16,289 bases of DNA from an uncultured Eubacterium sp. (lineage in GTDB: Bacteria > Bacillota > Clostridia > Lachnospirales > Lachnospiraceae), in NCBI GenBank assembly GCA_934316925.1, contig CAKREC010000043.1, positions 1-16,289 of the forward strand, written 5' to 3'. Within the stretch, counting starts at the first letter, position 1. Each line of letters begins with the position of its first letter. Shown here in pieces: positions 1 to 6,685 of the stretch. A program made the position numbers and the translations under genes. Under the pieces are notes generated by a model. That model was not told the origin of the DNA. It worked only from the letters and a program-made list of their open reading frames with translations, and ran no database searches.

Positions 1-678
1 GATGGCAATGAAATCGGCAAACATTTAACTTATAAAAATGGCAAGCTGAAATTTGATACGAAATGGGTTACCTCCTATATTTCTAATTTGGCTAAAAAGT
101 ACAATACTTATGGAAAAACCAGAACGTTCCATTCGACCAAGGATGGAAAAGTCAAGATCCGTGGCGGTATTATGGGATGGTGGATCGATGAATCGGCTAC
201 GACAAAAAAGATTACAAAACTTTTGAAAGCACAGAAAACAAAGACACTGGAGCCGGTTTACAAGCAGGTAGCGGCACAACATGGAAAAGACGATATCGGA
301 GACACATATGTAGAGATCAGCCTGAAACAACAGCATCTTTGGTTTTATCAGAATGGCAAATTAAAAATGCAGTCGGATGTTGTTACCGGTTTGCCGACAA
401 AAGAACGTGAGACGGTGAAAGGTGTTCACCGGATATACGGTAAACAGAGAGACCGTTATCTTGGTACAATGGCTGTGCAGGGGTATCATACCCACGTCAA
501 CTACTGGATGCCGTTTAACTGGTCCGGTCAGGGACTGCACGATGCAACCTGGCGTAGTCGTTTTGGTGGAAACCTGTATCAGCGAGGTGGCTCTCATGGC
601 TGTGTGAATATGCCAAAAGATCAGGCTGCCAAATTGTATGGTTATGTCAAGATAGGGACTCCGGTTGTAGTATATTAA
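1..678 (+). CDS. L,D-transpeptidase (PG_binding_4 + YkuD), 3' part
   Basis: Partial gene: the frame is open from base 1 and the start lies outside the window, so the in-frame TTG at 88 is not taken as a start. The visible 225 residues contain the end of a PG_binding_4-like region (about 1-95, with a GGIMGWWID stretch) followed by a YkuD catalytic domain (about 100-225). The active-site signature is complete, with His180 in GQGLHD and SHGCVN at 198-203, where Cys201 is the nucleophile. Enzymes of this family form or edit 3-3 peptide cross-links, or attach proteins to peptidoglycan, outside the membrane. The missing N-terminus should carry a membrane anchor and possibly another PG_binding_4 unit. 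Only 12 bp separate its stop from the next gene, which suggests co-transcription. The family call is firm; the exact wall-remodelling role is not known. Confidence 0.93.
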   Translation, partial: DGNEIGKHLTYKNGKLKFDTKWVTSYISNLAKKYNTYGKTRTFHSTKDGKVKIRGGIMGWWIDESATTKKITKLLKAQKTKTLEPVYKQVAAQHGKDDIGDTYVEISLKQQHLWFYQNGKLKMQSDVVTGLPTKERETVKGVHRIYGKQRDRYLGTMAVQGYHTHVNYWMPFNWSGQGLHDATWRSRFGGNLYQRGGSHGCVNMPKDQAAKLYGYVKIGTPVVVY

Positions 679-690
679 AAGGATGATAGT

Positions 691-1719
691 ATGCTTTGGA
701 TACGAATGATCTATTATTTTATAGGATTACTGCTGTTTAGTTATTCTCTGCTGCGATATTATCATTTATGGAACCGCAATCGGATTCCCAATTTGGTATA
801 TGGCCTGATGCAGGGAATACTGCTCGCTGCATTTTTTATATGTGAGCGCAAAGCAATATGGATCCCGGATGGGATTGGAAAACAACTTTTGGTTGCGGTT
901 GTTACGGTGTACCGTTGTGTGATGTTATGCACGCCGATATTATGCTTTGTTCGCGGGATCATACGTACGGTGGGAAAAAGAAACGATTGGAATCGTACGG
1001 TTGCTTTTTTTCGCTTCTTTAATCATCCATCAAGATCCATTTATGTAATCCTTATTCTTTCTTTGATCGTTGGAGGAATCGATTTCTATATGACAAAGAG
1101 GATTACATTTATTTCGCATACGGATTCTGTTTGTGCCGGTCAGGATCAGGAAACAATGAAAGTGCTTTTGATCGCAGACATTCATATTGGTTCAGAATTT
1201 ATGGAGCAGGACATTGCAAGACTGTCTGCAAAAGTAGAGGAACAACAGGCGGATATCATTGTATTTACCGGCGAGATCATCAATCACAATTCGTCCCGGT
1301 ATCTGGTTGACAGGCTGGCGGAGGCGACGAAAAGCTGGCATTCTACTTATGGGATCTATTATGCGGTGAGCGATAGCACAAAAAATAGTGAAATACTGCA
1401 ACAGCACTTTTTACAGGCAGCGCAGATTACCATGCTGAATAATAAGATTGTAAAGTTAAAAAATCAGATCCAATTAGTGGGAGTGTCTGACCGGGAAAAC
1501 GAGATGGAAACACAATGGCAGCAATTATATAAAGCGGTGGATCCGGAAAAACCGGTGATCGCAATAAAACATCGGCCCACAAATGCCGGTCAATTGCTGG
1601 CAGAAGGAGCCGATTATGTGCTTTCGGAAGATGCCACAAAGGGAGTATCACAGATGCTTTCCCTGAAACATCACAGTCAATATATCTGTTTACAATTATC
1701 CATTACACCAGAGGACTGA
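691..1719 (+). CDS. Membrane protein with degenerate metallophosphoesterase domain
   Basis: 342 aa. ATG 691 follows an AAAGGATG ribosome site. The N-terminal part has about four hydrophobic segments (near residues 6-21, 36-52, 65-91 and 116-133). A calcineurin-like phosphoesterase fold follows from about residue 156, the layout of YkuE-like membrane phosphoesterases. The first motif is intact (Asp163-Ile-His165 in IADIHIG), and a His in KHRP (294) sits where the family has its DHxP motif. The other metal motifs are altered: the GDxxD block reads GEIIN (194-198), the GNHD/E block reads AVSDST (225-230), and the GHTHxGQ block reads SEDATKGV (312-319). The reading frame is intact, so this is not a decayed pseudogene. 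Inference: a pseudoenzyme or an enzyme with altered metal use. It probably shares a transcript with the upstream L,D-transpeptidase and overlaps the convergent sirtuin by 17 bp. Confidence 0.8.
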   Translation: MLWIRMIYYFIGLLLFSYSLLRYYHLWNRNRIPNLVYGLMQGILLAAFFICERKAIWIPDGIGKQLLVAVVTVYRCVMLCTPILCFVRGIIRTVGKRNDWNRTVAFFRFFNHPSRSIYVILILSLIVGGIDFYMTKRITFISHTDSVCAGQDQETMKVLLIADIHIGSEFMEQDIARLSAKVEEQQADIIVFTGEIINHNSSRYLVDRLAEATKSWHSTYGIYYAVSDSTKNSEILQQHFLQAAQITMLNNKIVKLKNQIQLVGVSDRENEMETQWQQLYKAVDPEKPVIAIKHRPTNAGQLLAEGADYVLSEDATKGVSQMLSLKHHSQYICLQLSITPED

Positions 1720-2419
1720 GTACGGAGCCGATCGAGTCATGAATGATCAGATCAGCCAGATGGTCCTTTGGTGTTTTGTCTTTATTGATCAGTACTAATT
1801 TATTCCCCTGATAATAATCGATCAATCCGGCTGCCGGATATACGGCAAGAGAAGTGCCTCCGATGATGAGCATATCGGCATTTCGGATGTAAGAAATCGA
1901 TTGTTCCAAGATATTAGAATCCAGGGATTCTTCATACAATACAACATCGGGTTTTACAATACCGCCACAGTCACAGACCGGTATGCCAGAGCTGTTTTGG
2001 ATATAGTCGACCGGGTAGAATTTGTGGCACTTCATACAGTAATTGCGTAAAACACTTCCGTGAAGTTCGAGTACATTTTTGCTGCCGGCTTTTTGGTGCA
2101 GTCCATCGATATTCTGTGTGATCACTGCTTTGCATTTTCCCTGTTGTTCCAGATGGGCAAGTGCGAGATGGGCATGATTGGGTTCTGCCTCCGGAAAGAT
2201 CATTTTATTATGATAAAAACGATAAAATTCATCGGTATGTCTCATAAAAAAAGTATGCGATAAAATGGTTTCCGGTGGGAAATCATACTGCTGATTGTAT
2301 AGGCCATCTACACTTCGAAAGTCAGGAATCCCACTTTCAGTAGAAACTCCGGCACCACCAAAGAATACAATATTATCGCTCTGGTCGATCCATTCTAATA
2401 ACTGCTCTTGTTCTGTCAT
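1703..2419 (-). CDS. cobB: NAD-dependent protein deacylase, sirtuin family
   Basis: 238 aa, the usual size for a bacterial sirtuin. The NAD-binding motif GAGVSTESGIPDFRS is at about 22-36, TQNIDGLH is at 101-108, and the catalytic His120 is in LELHGS. A structural zinc site is formed by Cys128, Cys131, Cys149 and Cys151, and GGTSLAVYP closes the Rossmann fold. Sirtuins remove acyl groups from lysines and consume NAD+, producing nicotinamide and O-acyl-ADP-ribose. A typical bacterial target is acetyl-CoA synthetase. The start ATG (2419) has an AAGGA ribosome site 7 bases upstream. A good promoter overlaps the stop codon of the preceding gene on the same strand (2465-2493). No terminator is visible between the two genes, so read-through from the cobamide-surface operon is also possible. 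The gene symbol follows family convention. Confidence 0.95.
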   Translation of the reverse strand: MTEQEQLLEWIDQSDNIVFFGGAGVSTESGIPDFRSVDGLYNQQYDFPPETILSHTFFMRHTDEFYRFYHNKMIFPEAEPNHAHLALAHLEQQGKCKAVITQNIDGLHQKAGSKNVLELHGSVLRNYCMKCHKFYPVDYIQNSSGIPVCDCGGIVKPDVVLYEESLDSNILEQSISYIRNADMLIIGGTSLAVYPAAGLIDYYQGNKLVLINKDKTPKDHLADLIIHDSIGSVLSPLV

Positions 2420-2464
2420 ATGTGTCCTTCTTTCTTATGCGATCATTTATCGGTTATATAAGAT

Positions 2465-2493
2465 ATTATAATTGCTTTGAGCCGGTATTACAA
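2465..2493 (-). promoter_or_regulatory. Sigma-A-type promoter for the sirtuin gene
   Basis: On the minus strand a TTGTAA -35 box (2493-2488) is separated by 17 bases from a perfect TATAAT -10 box (2470-2465). The start codon is at 2419, giving a leader of about 40 nt. The -35 box overlaps the TAA stop of the upstream propeller gene. Confidence 0.6.
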
Positions 2494-4215
2494 CAACTTG
2501 TATGTTTTTGTATATTTCGAGTATTGCCATCGTCCGTTAATCTTTTTACGGCATCGTATTTTGATCCGGATCGGTTTTTTTCCTCTTTTCAAAACATACG
2601 ACTTCTTTTTTCCTGCTGATATCGTTTTCCATTTTCCGTTTCCGTGTTTGATCCGGATCTGGGTAGAATAGGAGGAAGCCGTTTTTTTCCATGTAATACG
2701 ATATGTTTTTTTCCTTTTTTTGATTGTAACCTTTGTTGGTTTTTTGACTGTTTTATTTTTTTTGGCAGAAGAAGTTTTGTTCTGGGATCCTGCCGAGGAA
2801 GAGGATGAGGTGTTTGTATTCTGACTTGTTCCGGAGGTTGAGGCGGATGTGTTATTGGAATTAGAGCCGGAGTTTGTTCCATTCTCTGAGCTATCGTCCT
2901 CATCGGTCAGATCCGAACTTTTTTCAACTTCCCGGATGGCAAATAAGGTTCCACTGTCATTGGTGTAATACAACGTACCATCTGTGCCGGCAATAATACT
3001 TGACATGCAGTATTGTGGTCGGCTGGCCGGCGTAAAAAGTATATCCAGTGTTCCGCTTTGTGAGGCAGCTGTATCTTTTAAAACGTAAATTCCACCGGGA
3101 GTTTTATTGTAGGTAACATAGACGTATACGGTGTTTGCGTTTTCGGCAGAAGAATAGCCGGTGGATACCAGTGGAGAAGCTTTGATCTCGGCACCCTTCT
3201 CACCTTTTGCACGGTAAATGATCTTCATATTCACAACATCAATGACACAAAGATATCCGGTACCATCAATTCCACAACCTACATATAAACGATTATTACA
3301 GATCGTGGGAGTGGAAGTGCAATTGACATACGAATTGTTATTTCCAAGGGAAAGCGTACGGATGTTGCTGCTGTCAAATTTTTTCCCATCCATAGAAAAA
3401 CGATAAAGCGTACCATCCGTGCTGACCACATAATAGGAAGCAGTAGCGGGATCATAGGTAATGCCGCTTCGAAATTTTTTTGGAGTGGTATCGCCGTTTT
3501 TGTCGGTCGATGAAAAACTAAGTGTATCGTAGATTGTGTCGGATATCAGATCATGGCTTACTAATTCGCCATTGTCGCCGACAAAGACGAGAGTGTTCTC
3601 ACATACAATTCCTCCACTCCAATAATATCCGCCCGGATTGTTCGCGTTGGAATAGCTCCAGACAATTTCACCGGTTGTCGCATCGCGGCAATAAAAGGTT
3701 CCGGTTGTGTTGCTAAAACCATTTGGTCTTGTAATTCCGGCATAGAGATATCCATCATGATAAAAAAGTGTAGATAACGATTGTGTGCCGTCTTCCAGAG
3801 CCGGCTGGCTCCATACACATGTCATGGATTGCAGATCAATACAGTCCATGGCACCACCACTGAGAGGAATATACAAACGTCCGGATTCTTCCAGTGGGTG
3901 ACAGGTTGTATTGATACTGGCGGTAAGCGTACACTCTTTGATCACTTGCCCCTGCTGGTTTAACTGATACAACGTATTTTTATTCGCAATGAAAATATAA
4001 TCCCCCCATAAAACCGGATCGGAATTATACAAAATTTTCCCTTTTTCCACAAAAGAGCGAGTCCAAATGGATCCGCCCTTTTGTGTGTTTATGGGAGTCT
4101 TGGCGGTTGTAAGATTGGCATTGGAAATGCCTGTTTCACCGCGAAAGGTTTGAAATCCGCACAAGAAACAACTTACAACAGCGATGAGCATAAGCCTGGT
4201 GATTTTTTTTCTCAT
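2488..4215 (-). CDS. Secreted PQQ-type beta-propeller protein with lysine-rich C-terminal module
   Basis: 575 aa. The N-terminus (MRKKITRLMLIAVVSC) is a short signal sequence. VVSC at 13-16 fits a lipobox, so it may be a lipoprotein, although the following residues (FLCG) are not typical. Residues about 47-430 hold repeated PQQ/YncE-like blades of the form 'G-x-LY-x-hD-x-x-T/D-G-x-hxW', for example CRDATTGEIVWSYS, DGTLYRFSMDGK and NDSGTLFAIRE. A Ser/Thr/Asn-rich linker follows (about 433-487). A very basic fn3-like module (491-575) ends the protein and resembles the end of the upstream protein. It starts 20 bp after the stop of the riboswitch-controlled gene, with an AGGGAT ribosome site, so it should be in the same transcript. 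No enzyme motif was seen. Inference: a surface ligand-binding protein, possibly for cobamides by analogy with the Bacteroides propeller BtuG. Fold confidence is good; the function is a hypothesis. Confidence 0.85.
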   Translation of the reverse strand: MRKKITRLMLIAVVSCFLCGFQTFRGETGISNANLTTAKTPINTQKGGSIWTRSFVEKGKILYNSDPVLWGDYIFIANKNTLYQLNQQGQVIKECTLTASINTTCHPLEESGRLYIPLSGGAMDCIDLQSMTCVWSQPALEDGTQSLSTLFYHDGYLYAGITRPNGFSNTTGTFYCRDATTGEIVWSYSNANNPGGYYWSGGIVCENTLVFVGDNGELVSHDLISDTIYDTLSFSSTDKNGDTTPKKFRSGITYDPATASYYVVSTDGTLYRFSMDGKKFDSSNIRTLSLGNNNSYVNCTSTPTICNNRLYVGCGIDGTGYLCVIDVVNMKIIYRAKGEKGAEIKASPLVSTGYSSAENANTVYVYVTYNKTPGGIYVLKDTAASQSGTLDILFTPASRPQYCMSSIIAGTDGTLYYTNDSGTLFAIREVEKSSDLTDEDDSSENGTNSGSNSNNTSASTSGTSQNTNTSSSSSAGSQNKTSSAKKNKTVKKPTKVTIKKRKKTYRITWKKTASSYSTQIRIKHGNGKWKTISAGKKKSYVLKRGKKPIRIKIRCRKKINGRWQYSKYTKTYKLL

Positions 4216-4235
4216 AATAAGATCCCTGATTTAAT

Positions 4236-6245
4236 TTATTTTTTGTTTTTTACTTTTACTTTCAAAACCGTACTGAATTTACCATATTTGTAGAAGTTTC
4301 CGGATTTGTTGTAGGCACGGACTTTTACATAATAAGTACCTTTTTTCAGTTTGAGAGTTTTCTTAAGGCTTGTTGTTGTTGCCTGTTTTTTATAACCACT
4401 CTTTTTCTTTTTGGAAATATAGATCTGATATGCAGTTGCATTCTTCGCTTTTTTCCATGTGAATTTTACCGATTTCTTTGTCTTCTTATTCTTTGGAACT
4501 TTTGCTTTTAAACTTTTTACTTTTGCCGGCATAACAGCAGTGTTTACCTGCACTGGAGTAACCGCTGGAAGAGTAGAAGAAATGGTATTCTTTTTATCCG
4601 TGTTTGTGTCTTTTGCTGCATCTGCTGCCGATACGGTCACAACCGCATATGGACGGGAGATTGCATTGTGAATGCCATCCTCTGCCAGTTTATAAGCGGA
4701 AAGCACATAAGTACCAGCTTCGCTGAATGTAAGAGAAGCCTTACCATCCTTGCCGGTTGTTGCTTTTACGGCTGCGTTGTCTTTTGTTGCTGCCACAACG
4801 GAGTCGCTGGATTTTGCAGCTAAGATGGTAGCATTTTCACAAGCGGCTGTTCCGAGGTAGGATGACTGATTCAAGGTAACAGAAAGTGCCTGCCCAGCCT
4901 TTGCCGTATAAGCAGTCTGGTCAAATGCACTGGAGAATCCTTCTAAAAGATTCCAGGAATCAGTAGATTTATCATAATCATATCGTTGATATAATCCATA
5001 AATCGTTACCGTATCTTTGTCTTTCAGGTCATAGTCGGAAATCGCTACATTTTCCTGTACATTGTTGACATCGTACATCCAGGATACAGAAGCATCTGTA
5101 CCTGGTGCGATAACCGTTTTACCATCTAGAGAAATACTTGACAAATAAAGACCTCCTAATGTGCTGACAGGAGCAGCAATGTACTTGCTCATATCATCAT
5201 CCGATACATTTTTTTCGGTAGAAAAATATTTCGCAAGTGCTTTTAATGGGGAATTGGTACCGGACAGGCCGTCAATTCCATAATCATCAAATAATTCTGA
5301 GCCAAGGAGTGTTACCTGAACCGGAGCCAATACCGTGTCGTTATCCTGCTCGATGCGAAGGGTAACGGTTGCATCATCTGTTACATATACAACCGCATAT
5401 GGACGGGCAATTGTGCTGTGAATTTTATCGGATGCTGTTTTATAAGCAGAGAGGACATAAGTACCGGCCTCTTTAAAGGTAAGAGAAGCTTTTCCTTCTT
5501 TGTCAGTAGAAGCAGTTACGGAAGCATTGTCCTTTGTTGCTGTTAATACAGTATCGCTGAGTTTGGCAGCAAGAATGGTAGCTCCTTCACAAGCGCTACG
5601 GTCACCGAAATTGTTTTGGTTCAGTGTGACGTTAATTGCCTTGCCTGTGGAAGCGGCATATTGATCCTGATCAAAGGAAGAGGAGAAGCCAGCCAAAGTA
5701 CTACTGTAATCAGCGGAGTATTCAGAGAACAAACCACAAATGGAAATCGAATCATTGTCCTTTAATTCATATTGCGTGATCAGATCGCTTCCTTCAGCGT
5801 TGGTATTGTCACCGCTTTTTACGGAATAAGACCAGGCGGTAAATTGTGTATAGGAAGTACCATCCAACATTGTTTCGCATGGGTTGGTCACATCTTTGCC
5901 GTCCCAGGAAATAGAATTTAAAAATCCACCGCTGGTAACGTTGATGTACTTGCTCATATCATCATCGGATACGTTTTTTTCGGTAGAGAAATATTTCGCA
6001 AGTGCTTTTAATGGAGAATTCTTGCCTTCTAATCCGGACAGACCAAAGTCTTTTGCTTTGTCGGATTCTGTTAAAGTTACATTTACTGGTGCCAGAACTG
6101 TTGAATAATCTTGTTCCACACGGAGTGTTACCGTGATGTCACCGGTTGTTTCTTCGGCGTTTGCTGTCACTGGAATACCTGTAACAAGCGAGAGCATCAA
6201 CGCCAGACTCAGGAACAGGGTCCAGAGTTTTCTCATTGTTTTCAT
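4236..6245 (-). CDS. Secreted tandem-repeat protein with DUF4430-like/Ig-like repeats and fn3 module, B12-riboswitch controlled
   Basis: 669 aa from ATG 6245, chosen for its GAAGG ribosome site and because a clear signal peptide begins there (hydrophobic 7-24, likely cleavage at ANA|EE, 28-32). An in-frame ATG at 6350 would place coding sequence across the riboswitch terminator. The mature protein has two repeats of about 250 residues (36-290 and 291-540). Each begins TLR-x-EQD...VLAP and contains W-S/M-Y-S/D-V followed by ELKDNDSISI/DLKDKDTVTI, the pattern of a transcobalamin-like DUF4430 domain. Each ends in an Ig-like unit (ILAAK...GKASLTF-x-EAGTYVLSAYK). After a linker comes a lysine-rich fn3-like domain (574-669). 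No LPXTG signal is present. Inference: a surface cobamide-capture protein, supported by the riboswitch. The DUF4430 assignment of the two repeats is weaker than for the gene at 6686. Confidence 0.82.
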   Translation of the reverse strand: MKTMRKLWTLFLSLALMLSLVTGIPVTANAEETTGDITVTLRVEQDYSTVLAPVNVTLTESDKAKDFGLSGLEGKNSPLKALAKYFSTEKNVSDDDMSKYINVTSGGFLNSISWDGKDVTNPCETMLDGTSYTQFTAWSYSVKSGDNTNAEGSDLITQYELKDNDSISICGLFSEYSADYSSTLAGFSSSFDQDQYAASTGKAINVTLNQNNFGDRSACEGATILAAKLSDTVLTATKDNASVTASTDKEGKASLTFKEAGTYVLSAYKTASDKIHSTIARPYAVVYVTDDATVTLRIEQDNDTVLAPVQVTLLGSELFDDYGIDGLSGTNSPLKALAKYFSTEKNVSDDDMSKYIAAPVSTLGGLYLSSISLDGKTVIAPGTDASVSWMYDVNNVQENVAISDYDLKDKDTVTIYGLYQRYDYDKSTDSWNLLEGFSSAFDQTAYTAKAGQALSVTLNQSSYLGTAACENATILAAKSSDSVVAATKDNAAVKATTGKDGKASLTFSEAGTYVLSAYKLAEDGIHNAISRPYAVVTVSAADAAKDTNTDKKNTISSTLPAVTPVQVNTAVMPAKVKSLKAKVPKNKKTKKSVKFTWKKAKNATAYQIYISKKKKSGYKKQATTTSLKKTLKLKKGTYYVKVRAYNKSGNFYKYGKFSTVLKVKVKNKK
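5179..5255 (-). repeat. 77-bp internal direct repeat, copy in second protein repeat
   Basis: This 77-bp stretch matches 5944-6020 at all but 4 positions. It encodes the shared NSPLKALAKYFSTEKNVS-type segment (residues about 331-356). It is far more similar than the rest of the two protein repeats. Confidence 0.9.
5944..6020 (-). repeat. 77-bp internal direct repeat, copy in first protein repeat
   Basis: Partner of 5179-5255, with 73 of 77 bases identical and no gaps. It encodes residues about 76-101. The flanking sequence of the two 250-residue repeats has diverged much more. Confidence 0.9.
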
Positions 6246-6301
6246 GTTAACCTTCTTTCCCGCATAAACATGCGTATGTAATTTCCGGTTTAATAACATA
6301 G

Positions 6302-6336
6302 AAAAAGCCTTGTTTACCAAAAAAGGGCATAACAAG
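6302..6336 (-). terminator. Intrinsic terminator of the cobalamin riboswitch (expression platform)
   Basis: Minus strand: CTTGTT(A)TGCC pairs with GGTAAACAAG around a CTTTTTT loop, giving about 10 bp with one bulged A and one G-T pair. GC and five T follow. It lies between the aptamer and the start codon at 6245. The 8-base CAGGTCTT that begins its 5' arm is exactly complementary to AAGACCTG in the aptamer's B12 box, so the two structures compete. Confidence 0.75.
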
Positions 6337-6399
6337 ACCTGTGATGACAATTATAAATTCGTCAAAACAGTCCCTCTCCCTCCGAAAGGTCGTATTTCA

Positions 6400-6565
6400 C
6401 AATCATAAGGCAGGTCTTCCGGCTTATGGATCAACTGAATGTAAAACCTTCCCAGCAAAAGCCAGTGGTATCCTTTACTTCATCCTCAAATACGGCAGCG
6501 GGGGCTGTGACGGATTCACACCGTCTTCCCTATTAATTTCGTGCTATCGAAAACCTTATAACCAA
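6400..6565 (-). ncRNA. Cobalamin riboswitch aptamer
   Basis: Read on the minus strand, the conserved elements occur in order. They are an AAGG(T) 5' strand near 6553, TAGGGAAGACGGTGTGAATC and CGTCACAGCCCCCGCTGCCG (about 6533-6494), CCACTG and TGGGAAGG in the central junction, and the B12 box AAGCCGGAAGACCTGCC (6425-6409). A wobble-containing outer stem of about 8 bp pairs TTGGTTATA with TATGATTG. The motif set is that of the AdoCbl/cobalamin riboswitch family. It sits in the leader of the operon 6245-2488, between a strong promoter and an intrinsic terminator. The expected logic is that bound cobalamin stops transcription. Confidence 0.96.
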
Positions 6566-6592
6566 CTAATATTATTTTTAACCATCCGCTTC

Positions 6593-6621
6593 ATTATAGC
6601 AATGGTAATTAAAAATGTCTA
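6593..6621 (-). promoter_or_regulatory. Promoter of the riboswitch-controlled surface-protein operon
   Basis: TAGACA -35 (6621-6616), 17-base spacer, perfect TATAAT -10 (6598-6593). Transcription should start near 6586, about 20 nt before the aptamer, giving a leader of about 340 nt. It lies back to back with the plus-strand promoter at 6625. Confidence 0.75.
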
Positions 6622-6624
6622 TAG

Positions 6625-6653
6625 TTGCCAAAGCTTTTTTTTTCAGTTATACT
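6625..6653 (+). promoter_or_regulatory. Promoter of the DUF4430-ECF transporter operon
   Basis: TTGCCA -35 (6625-6630), 17-base spacer, TATACT -10 (6648-6653). The predicted start near 6660 leaves a leader of only about 26 nt, too short for a riboswitch. The spacer contains a run of nine T (6635-6643). Confidence 0.7.
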
Positions 6654-6685
6654 GTCAGTATTATTTTTGGGAAAGAGAGAATGAC

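Noticed and set aside
88..90. TTG start for the L,D-transpeptidase
   Set aside because: The frame stays open to base 1 and the upstream residues continue the PG_binding_4-like domain, so the gene starts outside the window.
2589..2903. Minus-strand ORF of 104 codons inside the propeller gene
   Set aside because: It is a shadow of the Lys/Ser-rich 3' end of the propeller gene in another frame, with no ribosome site or domain.
6246..6350. Extended N-terminus for the secreted repeat protein (ATG 6350)
   Set aside because: This stretch is the riboswitch expression platform. A proper ribosome site and a signal peptide begin at 6245.
6400..6565. Riboswitch acting on the plus-strand ECF operon
   Set aside because: Conserved bases and the B12 box read 5' to 3' only on the minus strand, and the plus-strand promoter lies downstream of this region.
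6341..6685. Extended N-terminus for the DUF4430 protein (ATG 6341)
   Set aside because: It would translate antisense to the riboswitch and across both promoters; ATG 6686 is directly followed by a normal signal-anchor.
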